A DNA stretch of 48,386 nucleotides from Phycisphaerales bacterium (GTDB lineage Bacteria; Planctomycetota; Phycisphaerae; Phycisphaerales; UBA1924): the NCBI GenBank assembly GCA_022843565.1, contig JALHNK010000009.1, forward strand, positions 1 through 48,386. Reading direction: 5' to 3'. The position numbers were made by a program, and so were the translations under genes. The notes beneath the pieces were generated by a model. That model was not told the origin of the DNA. It ran no database searches and worked only from the letters and a program-made list of their open reading frames with translations. This document shows positions 27,301 through 33,783 of the stretch, one piece after another (positions within the stretch are counted from its first letter, which is position 1; the number at the start of each line of letters is the position of its first letter).

Positions 27301-27821
27301 TCAACAACCTGCCGGTCCGTGACCATCGCATCGACATGAAGATCGAGGAGCGTTTCAACGGCACCGCGGCGATCTTCACCAATCGCAACGGCGGCGCGCT
27401 GAACTTCAACACGGTCCTGCGGATCCCCGCCGGAACGCCGCCGTGCTACATCACGCTCAACGGACAGCCGGCCAGCGCTGACGCGATCGACACCGCCACC
27501 GGTCGCGTGACCGGCAGCGGGCCGATCCAGACCGGCATCGGCGCAGAGACCGTCTTCTTCGTCTTCACCAAGAGCCCCACGGACATCGCTGACGATTCCG
27601 GCAATCCGCTGCCGCCGTACAACGTCGGCCCCAACTCCGAGAACAACGGCGTGACCGAGGGCGACTACAACGCGTTCTTCTCCGGCTACTTCGAGGCCCT
27701 GCCCTACTGTGACATCGCCGATGACTCCGGCGGCACGCCGCCGATCGGCACCAACAACGGCGTGACCGAGGCCGACTACAACGTCTTCTTCAGCGTCTAC
27801 TTCAACGGCTGCCCGTCCTGA
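24336..27821 (+). CDS. GC-type dockerin domain-anchored glycoside hydrolase, GH15-like (glucoamylase/glucodextranase type)
   Basis: 1161 residues. The signal peptide ends M-A-Q at about residue 24. A large beta-rich N-terminal region (to about 520), as in bacterial glucoamylases, precedes an (alpha/alpha)6-barrel region. Family signs are Y-P-F-V-W-P-R-D-M-A-W-A (W580-D583), Q-V-D-E-T-A-V-I-P-W with V-H-G-D, and G-F-G-A-E-Q-M followed by T-A-W-P-N-A-W, with Glu923 as the candidate catalytic base. GH15 enzymes release glucose from starch or dextran ends; which alpha-glucan is used cannot be told. The last about 83 residues are the GC domain, but the usual first cysteine is absent (S-P-T-D-I-A); the end is N-G-C-P-S. 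AAGGA before ATG 24336 fixes the start. This is the clearest enzyme among the anchored proteins. Confidence 0.83.
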   Translation: MRFTRPALLSLAASFAIVSPTLMAQSVDFDPFGPIPTSNLGAISNGGFGSATTQRTPPAPREDETILIYFRVCCQNAYDRVAIYYTTDGSEPQGSASVGFGTTQVISNVSPTGPVQFIANQFGVSGGTRDWWRATLPVGTRAYNQRIRYKLARWINSNPNATQAWAGGGSSSNAAQTFEHTNLLAWPGQGSAFPGNEGVGYPPFWPYKEEGVVGNNFINSMLDQNGNIFDIYYPGAGAVQGIATKNEGYVDGFDTFPAGLPLDNRGQMHLNQILTGIRAGGITSWLSNQNGTDFTNIQQQYEPRTQTITTTSTYVRAGRNISITQHDFSPKGVFTPPNASQGMTIKRMILRNNQATTQTVNVYMYMDPALNGGDNHDFMLKSTDMLGAMIAGDNTYRVVTNTGSIGFGQEYNPTTFGGYEKNVSVFLAAAMKTVPSVNGTGGAMASDAWRDTSGDNGQGWIGQQVILPPNQDVEVNFIIVGGFERPAGRDAFAGINGPGVYNIQMGPIISWFRDGNTSTWQAQTDAYWQNFLNQGVTVELPDARLQTLFDRGILGTMLHFDERTGGLIAGFRNGAYPFVWPRDMAWAGVTLARVGHTDVVDRMTRFLRDTTFRDFETWTNGNTPGFEAAGGNPFFGTRKGFWKQKYTTDGFTVWGAPQVDETAVIPWMVLYNYKVHGDANYLIEDQAGNPANTTYSVVKDAAIAMSQTSKNDGTRLNHRQSYPGASTFMMYSNNVWEDKYDTFIMSNANIVRGLRDAATIAGTIGQPADANDFINRANGIKAGLDDKLFWNGEASDISMLGIVYPFETHLATDTRAVKIIDRINGVAQDRFGNTHPLVRFPNQFINNASDFVGLIDRYWGDSYWGNGSLGNTPAGPWFLTTLWYGAYYAMRQDFTPGKADIDNHLYRLNRAADHNGPIGFGAEQMAPSNSLLYPGQSDFTLQTAWPNAWESMSFYVDSVMLFLDFTPDSPGNTLRTEPKLPTGWTSMKFNNLPVRDHRIDMKIEERFNGTAAIFTNRNGGALNFNTVLRIPAGTPPCYITLNGQPASADAIDTATGRVTGSGPIQTGIGAETVFFVFTKSPTDIADDSGNPLPPYNVGPNSENNGVTEGDYNAFFSGYFEALPYCDIADDSGGTPPIGTNNGVTEADYNVFFSVYFNGCPS

Positions 27822-27922
27822 TCAGGCCACCGACCCGTCGCATGGTCGAGACCTTGAATCGCTGCAGACCGAGGGGAAGCCCTCTCCGTACCCCCTGATC
27901 GCGTCAACCCTGAAGTCCCTCA

Positions 27923-27946
27923 AGCGCCCCGTCCGGGGCGCTTTTT
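27923..27946 (+). terminator. Rho-independent terminator after GH15-like gene
   Basis: Arms AGCGCCCC / GGGGCGCT around GTCC, then TTTTT. The arms are unlike the shared family used by its neighbours. Confidence 0.92.
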
Positions 27947-28075
27947 CTTTCCCCGCGTTCGCGGTTCACCCATTCTCACATCGCCCCTACTTTGCGAGGA
28001 ATCGACTGTATTTTCCCGCAGGTCTCAACCGTTTCATGGATTTTCGAACCATCTTGCGGAACACTTAGCTCGCTC

Positions 28076-28103
28076 TTGACGCATCGTACAGCGTCCACAT
28101 TCT
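28076..28103 (+). promoter_or_regulatory. Possible promoter for the PPC/GC-dockerin gene
   Basis: TTGACG (28076-28081) and CATTCT (28098-28103) with a 16-base spacer. The -35 is good and the -10 poor. Confidence 0.25.
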
Positions 28104-28208
28104 CTCACCGCTCTTCGAACCGAGCGCTCACCTGAGCCGCGTTGGCGGCCAGCGGTCGCTGCCGTTTGTCGCCGCAGACTCGAAACACCACTCACCGGAG
28201 ATTTCGCT

Positions 28209-30443
28209 ATGCCTCGCTCGCTCTCGACCTCGATTCTGGCTCTGGCGCTGGCCGCCAGCGCCGCAATGGCTCAGAACTCAACGCTGCCGTCGGTCACCGT
28301 GCCCAGCGTCACCGACGTGAACACCTTTGTCGCGCTGAACACCGCCGGCGTCCCCGCCGGCACGTATCGCGCGTACACGATGACCATGAACTGGTCAGAG
28401 AACGCGTTCTCCGGCGCGTATTCCGAGGAAGCCCAGCCCTCGCTCTACTCCGCCGCGGACATCTCCAGCACGCTGCACGCCTTCGGTCGCGTCGGTCGCT
28501 TCTCGAACTCCAACGAGAACAACGTGACGCTCTCGTGGCAGGGCAACCTGATCAACAACTACACCGGCGGCCAGCCGCTGTTCCTGGCCGCGAGCCAGCT
28601 CCCGTTCATCGGCGGCACGCCGAACGCCACGTGGGCGAACGTCGCGGTCACCGTCCGCTCCGCGGCGTACACCGCGCCGGCGGTGTTTGAGGACTTCGGC
28701 ACCGCGAACTTCGGCGCTGTCGGCACCTCGGTGCCGCAGACGTTCACCGGCCCGTTCGCCGCGGGCGATGTGAAGTGGTTCAAGGTCGTCATCCCCGCGC
28801 CGGGCATCACCACGGGCGCGCTGGACAACGGCAACTTCCTGGACATCACGACGCAGAACTCCGCGGGGCGCTCGATCGTCTACCTCTTTGATGAGAACGG
28901 CTTCCGGCTGCGGAACGCGCCGCTGTCGACGTCGTCGGCGCTCTTCGGGACGATGAGCTTCGGCGGCACGACCACGCCGCGCGATCCCAACAGCATCATT
29001 CCTGTGTTCGCCGGCGGCGATGGCGGCCTGCCCGCGGGCACGTATTGGCTTGCCGTCACCGCTCGCAAGGCTTTCTTCAACGAGACCAACACCGTCGCGT
29101 TCGACGGCTGGCAGGTCTTCAACGACGGCGCATCGACGACCGGCTCGTACAGCATCCAACTCACCTACGGGCGCGTCTCGCCGGTGGCCAACTGCACGAT
29201 CACCGAGACCGAGCCGAACGATACCAAGGCCACCGCTCAGGCCGTGAGCTTCACCGCGTTCAACGACGTGCTCTGCGGCACCTGCACCGGCAACAGCCAG
29301 ACCACACCGGGCGCAGGCAGCGCCGACTACTTCAAGATCTCCGTCCCCCAGGCGCCCGCTGGCCAGATTTACCGCCACCGCATGCACATCGAAACCGGCG
29401 GCTCGGCATTCGTTCACAACTTCCAGATGCGCTCGCTCGACGTCGTCGGCGGCGTCATCGACACCGCCTCTGACGAGCTCTTCACCAACGCTGTCGGCAG
29501 CACGAATCCCTCGCGACTGCTGCAGTTCTACACCCTCGGCTCCGAGCCCAACCCGTACGTCATCGTCCGCGTGCTGGGCTCCGCCTCCACCACCAATCCG
29601 TACAAGATCATCTACGACGGCTTCGATGTCGTGACCATCGATGAGCTCGGCAGCTTCGCCGCCGGCAACACCGCCATCACCACCGCTGGCGACAGCTTCC
29701 TGCCGAACATCAACGGCGGCATCGATGTCGTCACCACCGATACCGACATGTCGATCTACGACGCCTCGTTCAACCCTGTCGCTGGCGCCAGCAACGACGA
29801 CCCGACAAGTCTGACCGGCCCCCAGAGCGCAGCGCTCACCCGTTCGCTCAACGCCGGCACCTACTACCTGGCCATCTCCAACTTTGACGTGGCCAACGAC
29901 CAGCCCCCCGCCTTTGACGAAGGCCGCCCGAACAAGGGCAACGCCATGGACTCCGCCGGCGTCATCGCTTGCAGCGAGGCCCGCCCCGGCGTCATCGCCC
30001 CCACCGCCCTCATCAACTATCAAATCACGCTCACTGACAGCGTCGGCGCGTCGAACATCTTCTTCACCAACAAGAGCGCCGCGTTCGAGGTCCGCTTCAT
30101 CCGCTTTACGCTCGTTGGCGCTCCCTCCGCGACGCGTTGCAACGGCGCCGACATCGCGTACGACACTGGCGACTTCCTCCCCCGCGCCGAGATCGTCGAC
30201 GGCAGCAACGGCACCCCGGCGATCCCCGGCCCGTCCCTCGGCGTGAACAACGGCGTGACCGAGGCGGACTACAACGTCTTCTTCGCCAACTTCTTCGACG
30301 CCTTCCCGGTCTGCGACATCGCCAACGACGACGGCGTCTCACGCGTCCCGACCCCCGCCCCCGGCACCGTCGTGAACAACGGCGTGACCGAAGGCGACTA
30401 CAACTACTTCTTCAGCATCTACTTCGACGGCTGCACGCTCTAA
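28209..30443 (+). CDS. GC-type dockerin domain-anchored protein with PPC-like domains
   Basis: 744 residues. The signal peptide ends A-M-A-Q (residue 23). The cargo is all-beta. Around residue 330, E-T-E-P-N-D-T-K-A-T-A-Q-A-V is the classic opening of a pre-peptidase C-terminal domain, and earlier sections contain D-V-K-W-F-K-V-V-I-P-A, Y-L-F-D-E-N-G-F and P-A-G-T-Y-W-L-A-V, which fit another such domain. The C-terminal domain (from 30138) has an unusually long first linker (about 20 residues between D-T-G and N-N-G-V-T-E) and ends D-G-C-T-L. GGAG before ATG 28209 supports the start. No catalytic residues are recognised. The final 195 bases and the 3' flank match window bases 1-251. Confidence 0.85.
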   Translation: MPRSLSTSILALALAASAAMAQNSTLPSVTVPSVTDVNTFVALNTAGVPAGTYRAYTMTMNWSENAFSGAYSEEAQPSLYSAADISSTLHAFGRVGRFSNSNENNVTLSWQGNLINNYTGGQPLFLAASQLPFIGGTPNATWANVAVTVRSAAYTAPAVFEDFGTANFGAVGTSVPQTFTGPFAAGDVKWFKVVIPAPGITTGALDNGNFLDITTQNSAGRSIVYLFDENGFRLRNAPLSTSSALFGTMSFGGTTTPRDPNSIIPVFAGGDGGLPAGTYWLAVTARKAFFNETNTVAFDGWQVFNDGASTTGSYSIQLTYGRVSPVANCTITETEPNDTKATAQAVSFTAFNDVLCGTCTGNSQTTPGAGSADYFKISVPQAPAGQIYRHRMHIETGGSAFVHNFQMRSLDVVGGVIDTASDELFTNAVGSTNPSRLLQFYTLGSEPNPYVIVRVLGSASTTNPYKIIYDGFDVVTIDELGSFAAGNTAITTAGDSFLPNINGGIDVVTTDTDMSIYDASFNPVAGASNDDPTSLTGPQSAALTRSLNAGTYYLAISNFDVANDQPPAFDEGRPNKGNAMDSAGVIACSEARPGVIAPTALINYQITLTDSVGASNIFFTNKSAAFEVRFIRFTLVGAPSATRCNGADIAYDTGDFLPRAEIVDGSNGTPAIPGPSLGVNNGVTEADYNVFFANFFDAFPVCDIANDDGVSRVPTPAPGTVVNNGVTEGDYNYFFSIYFDGCTL

Positions 30444-30900
30444 GACGAGGGCCGAGGTTTGAGGGCCGAGGGCCGAGTGGGATGGCATAGGGCATCGGGC
30501 ACTGGGCATCAGTCTTGTTCTGCTGAAGGCTGGTGGCTGATGGCTGAAAACTGAAAGCTCCCTCAAGCCCCGGCTCGTCTGAGCAGGGGCTTTTTCGTTA
30601 CTGGCGCGCCAAAATGGGCGAAATGGGCACCCGTACCACGGGTTTGCCCGATGCGCGACGACGTTTTGTGGCATCACCGCGGCGGGTGTTGTACGGTTCT
30701 GACGATGGCGTTGCACGCCCGCGTGTAACCGCGACGGCGCGAGCGCTGTTCCCGCATGTCCCCGCATCGTGTGGGACCTTTGACCCGTTTTGCGATGTCA
30801 CCAAACCACGCGGCCCGCTGTGCGTATCGTGAAGTTCTCACTCGAAGCACCGCTCAGGCCGTCGGCGATCGATAGACCGAACAACACTCAGGAAGCTCCA
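30444..30900. other. 457-base intergenic region: repeats, terminator, leader
   Basis: Word repeats (GAGGGCCGAG, GGGCATCGGGCACTGGGCAT, then GGCTGGTGGCTGATGGCTGA) run to about 30560, followed by a terminator. Then an imperfect hairpin GGGCA-CCCGT/ACGGG-TGCCC lies at 30625-30649. The rest is the leader of the next gene, with AGGAAG about seven bases before its ATG. No gene is seen. Confidence 0.65.
30566..30595 (+). terminator. Rho-independent terminator (shared-arm family, one mismatch)
   Basis: Arms AGCCCCGGCTC / GAGCAGGGGCT around GTCT, with a single G-A mismatch, then TTTTT. Confidence 0.9.
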
Positions 30901-32613
30901 ATGAAGCTGATGACCGCCGCGCTTGCCACGACCCTTCTCGCCGGTACCACGCTCGCCCAGCCGCTGCATCGCGTGCTCTATACCACCCAGGAGTCCGTCG
31001 CACCGACGAACGTGATGCCCGGCGGCGGCCTCTTTGAGAGCTTTCAGAAGCTCGATGTCTCTCCGAACGGCCAGCACGCCGCGCTGATCGCTCGGCGCGC
31101 CGTCGCAGTGAACCGCGATTACGCGCTGATCCGCAACCCCGGCAGCGGTGCATCGGTCATCATCCGGTCTGGCTCGGCGTTGCCCGCGCCGTACGCGACG
31201 CTCAGCACGCGCATCGGCACCACCGCATCGGACGAGGGGATCAAGCTGACCGAGCTGAGCGTCAACGACGCTGGTCAGATCGCCTTCGTCGCGCGCAGCA
31301 CCGGCACCGGCGCGCCGACCGAGCCGCGCAACGTGCTGCTCCGCCACGATCCGGTCGCGGGATTCTCGTACATCAAGGTCGGCGGGCAGACGCTGCCCGG
31401 CCTGTTCAGCGGCCTTCAGCCCGGCGCGCTGCCCGCGGTCGGCCTCGTGAATGACTCGAACTTCGCCGCGGCGTTCTCCGGCGTGAACATGCTCGCCGAC
31501 GGGACCGTCGCGTACCAATCCAACGACATTATCGATGACGGCACCGGCGGCATCAACCCCGGTGGCGGCGTCTCGAATCACTTCGCGGCTTTCACCTCCA
31601 ACGGTGACTCGCCGGCCGACGTGCTCAACCAGCAGGGCTCAACACCGATCACCGGTGGCTTCGGCTGGCTCTTCAGTCATACCGGCGGCACGCTCCACAT
31701 CACGCCCGATGGCACGCAGTGGATCCTCCGCGGCAACCAGTTCTGGAACACCGCCGGCAACGCCGTGCTCATCCGCAACAACGCCCTGCTCTATCAGGTC
31801 GGTGATGAGATCCCCGGCCTGCCCGGCGAGTTCATCTCCAACGCATCGACCGCCATCGGCTCGACGATCACTCAGGACGCCTTAGGCAACTGGTACGCGC
31901 CCGTCGTCGGCACCGCGGGCACGCGCGCACTGCTCCGTAACGGCGTGATCATCGCCAAGAGCGGCGACCCCATCACCCCCACCGGCACCGTCAACTACCA
32001 GGCCCCCGGCGGCGGCGGCTTCCTGGCCATCCCCGCCTCTGATGGCCAGTACGCCATCATCGGCACAACCGTCAGCACGCCGACGATCCAGCGCGTGTGT
32101 GTGCTCAACGGCACGACACTCCTGGCATCCTTCGGCGACAAGGTCGATGTCAACAACGACGGCATCGACAACGATGACCGCGTCATCCGCAACTTTGACA
32201 GCAGCACATCGGCGTTCGTCGGCACGAGCAAGCTGCTGCTGGGCGTGACGCTCGGCACCGCCATCAACGACAGCGCAGTCGGAAGCGCGATCCTTGAGAT
32301 CTCGCTTGCCGACACCCCGGTGCCGGCCCGCTGCAACGCCGCGGACATCGCCAACGACGGCGGCCAACCGATCCACAACTTCACGACGGCGCCGAACCCG
32401 CTGGTGCCGAACAACGGCACCGGCGAGGCCGATTACAACGTCTTCTTCGCCAACTACTTTGACGCGATCGCGGTCTGCGACATCGCCGACGACCAGGGCA
32501 TCCCGCTCCCGCCGTTCGGCAACGGCGGCGTCTTCCCGAACGTGAACAACGGCGTGACCGAGGGCGATTACAACTACTTCTTCAGCGTCTTCTTCGACGG
32601 CTGCGCGTTCTGA
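30901..32613 (+). CDS. GC-type dockerin domain-anchored secreted protein, propeller-like
   Basis: 570 residues. A short signal peptide (M-K-L-M-T-A-A-L-A-T-T-L-L-A-G-T-T-L-A-Q) ends near residue 20. The cargo is beta-rich with weak repeats such as L-D-V-S-P-N-G-Q-H-A-A-L-I-A and L-S-V-N-D-A-G-Q-I-A-F-V-A, which suggest a beta-propeller; I recognise no named family and no catalytic motif. The GC domain starts at 32332. Its first half is the most deviant in the window, with N-N-G-T-G-E-A-D-Y-N in place of N-N-G-V-T-E; its second half is standard and ends D-G-C-A-F. AGGAAG before ATG 30901 supports the start; the frame opens earlier at 30790. Confidence 0.82.
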   Translation: MKLMTAALATTLLAGTTLAQPLHRVLYTTQESVAPTNVMPGGGLFESFQKLDVSPNGQHAALIARRAVAVNRDYALIRNPGSGASVIIRSGSALPAPYATLSTRIGTTASDEGIKLTELSVNDAGQIAFVARSTGTGAPTEPRNVLLRHDPVAGFSYIKVGGQTLPGLFSGLQPGALPAVGLVNDSNFAAAFSGVNMLADGTVAYQSNDIIDDGTGGINPGGGVSNHFAAFTSNGDSPADVLNQQGSTPITGGFGWLFSHTGGTLHITPDGTQWILRGNQFWNTAGNAVLIRNNALLYQVGDEIPGLPGEFISNASTAIGSTITQDALGNWYAPVVGTAGTRALLRNGVIIAKSGDPITPTGTVNYQAPGGGGFLAIPASDGQYAIIGTTVSTPTIQRVCVLNGTTLLASFGDKVDVNNDGIDNDDRVIRNFDSSTSAFVGTSKLLLGVTLGTAINDSAVGSAILEISLADTPVPARCNAADIANDGGQPIHNFTTAPNPLVPNNGTGEADYNVFFANYFDAIAVCDIADDQGIPLPPFGNGGVFPNVNNGVTEGDYNYFFSVFFDGCAF

Positions 32614-32832
32614 GCGGAAGGGCCGAGGGCCGAGTGTGTGGGGCAGGCGTCCTCGCCTGCCTGCCGCAGACCACGGTCCTTGCCGCGACGGCAATCGGGA
32701 TTCGGCAATCGGCAATCGTGGAGAATCAGATGCAACAAGACTCCGGCGCGCCGTGCGCCGGGGTTTTCGTTCGAAGCTGCTGGCTGGCGGCTGCTGGCTG
32801 AAGGCTGGCGGCTGAAATCTGTCGGCTGACGG
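32614..32832. repeat. Intergenic short-word repeats around a terminator
   Basis: GGGCCGAGGGCCGAGTG, then GGCAGGCGTCCTCGCCTGCCTGCC with GACGGCAATCGG and GGCAATCGGCAATCG. After the terminator, CTGCTGGCTGGCGGCTGCTGGCTGA-type words. The segment GCCTGCC ... CGCAGACC ... CGCGACGGCAATCGG is found again, inverted, at about 42960-43010 beside another GC-dockerin gene. Confidence 0.7.
32741..32767 (+). terminator. Rho-independent terminator
   Basis: A nine-pair stem CTCCGGCGC / GCGCCGGGG (two G-T or outer pairs) around GCCGT, then TTTT. The arms differ from the shared family. Confidence 0.8.
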
Positions 32833-32857
32833 CTCTCTCCCCGCCAACGATCGTCGC

Positions 32858-33685
32858 ATGACGACGCCCAGTGACCCCTCGATGGACCGGAGCTCGCCTT
32901 CTTCACCCCCGCCCGGCTCGGCGGCTGGCAACGCATGGGGCAAGGCGTCCACGTCGCCGCACGAGCCGTTGATGTTGTCCGGCCCGCGCTCGCGGCGTGA
33001 GGAGTTGTGGCGGGTGCTTCGGATCTGCGCCGAGTTTGTGCGCGGCTTCCGCACGCTGCACTTCGTCGGCCCCTGCGTCACGGTGTTCGGCTCGGCTCGC
33101 TTCGATGAGAAGCACCCGTACTACGTTCAAGCGCGAGAGATGGGCTCACGATTAGCGTGGGAGGGGTTCACGGTGATGACCGGCGGCGGGCCGGGGATCA
33201 TGGAGGCTGCCAATCGCGGCGCGATGGAGGCGCGAGCGCAAGGGGCGCGCGGGCTCTCGATCGGCTGCAACATCGAGCTGCCGCGCGAGCAGCGCCCGAA
33301 CCCGTACCTCGATCGCTTCGTCGACTTCCGGTACTTCTTCATCCGCAAGGTGATGCTCGTGAAGTACTCGTACGCGTTCGTGATCCTGCCCGGCGGCTTC
33401 GGCACGCTGGACGAGATGTTCGAGGCCCTCACGCTCATCCAGACCGGCAAGATCAAGAACTTCCCGGTGGTCGTCATGGGCACGAGCTACTGGGGCGACC
33501 TCTTCAAGTTCATCCAGGACAAGATGGTCGCCGCTGGCACCATCAGCCCCGAAGACCTTCGGCTGTTTCTGCTCACCGACTCGCCCGAGGAAGCGATGGA
33601 ACACATCCGTCGCTACGCGATCGACGGCTTCAAGCTCCGCGCACTGCCCGGCGCCCCCAAGCGCCGCTGGCTGTTTGGCGAGTGA
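32858..33685 (+). CDS. LOG family protein (TIGR00730-type Rossmann-fold)
   Basis: 275 residues. The LOG signatures are M-T-G-G-G-P-G-I-M-E-A-A-N-R (107-120) and P-G-G-F-G-T-L-D-E (178-186), with Arg and Glu residues of the nucleotide site in place. Family members cleave the N-glycosidic bond of nucleoside 5'-monophosphates, classically cytokinin ribotides, giving the free base and ribose 5-phosphate; old annotations call them lysine decarboxylases without support. An N-terminal Ser/Pro-rich tail of about 40 residues is not conserved. The gene is cytoplasmic and has no evident tie to the anchored proteins on either side. ATG 32858 lacks a clear ribosome site. Confidence 0.88.
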   Translation: MTTPSDPSMDRSSPSSPPPGSAAGNAWGKASTSPHEPLMLSGPRSRREELWRVLRICAEFVRGFRTLHFVGPCVTVFGSARFDEKHPYYVQAREMGSRLAWEGFTVMTGGGPGIMEAANRGAMEARAQGARGLSIGCNIELPREQRPNPYLDRFVDFRYFFIRKVMLVKYSYAFVILPGGFGTLDEMFEALTLIQTGKIKNFPVVVMGTSYWGDLFKFIQDKMVAAGTISPEDLRLFLLTDSPEEAMEHIRRYAIDGFKLRALPGAPKRRWLFGE

Positions 33686-33783
33686 TCCAATTCCCGTGGC
33701 TCCAAGCGCTCACCGATCAGCCACGCGGCCCAACACAAAGAGCTCCGACGCAGAAGACAGTTGATGTCGGCCTTCCCGTCTGG

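Larger units (their letters stand above)
27822..28208. other. 387-base intergenic region
   Basis: It contains a terminator (27923-27946), then a long leader-like stretch with a possible -35 TTGACG at 28076-28081 and a weak CATTCT 16 bases on. No gene is seen. Confidence 0.6.

Noticed and set aside
24843-27326. An 827-residue open frame on the minus strand opposite the GH15-like gene
   Set aside because: It is a mirror of a GC-rich, strongly biased coding frame: its composition is Val/Gly/Asp/Glu-rich with no motif, and the plus-strand frame has a signal peptide, catalytic motifs and a GC domain.
28395-30023. A 542-residue minus-strand frame opposite the PPC/GC-dockerin gene
   Set aside because: Same shadow effect: Arg/Val/Gly/Asp-rich, no ribosome site, no recognisable fold.
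28209-32613. Cohesin-like receptor among the secreted proteins
   Set aside because: I looked for a cohesin-like jelly-roll partner in the cargo parts and could not support one. The beta domains here look like PPC, Ig or propeller units.
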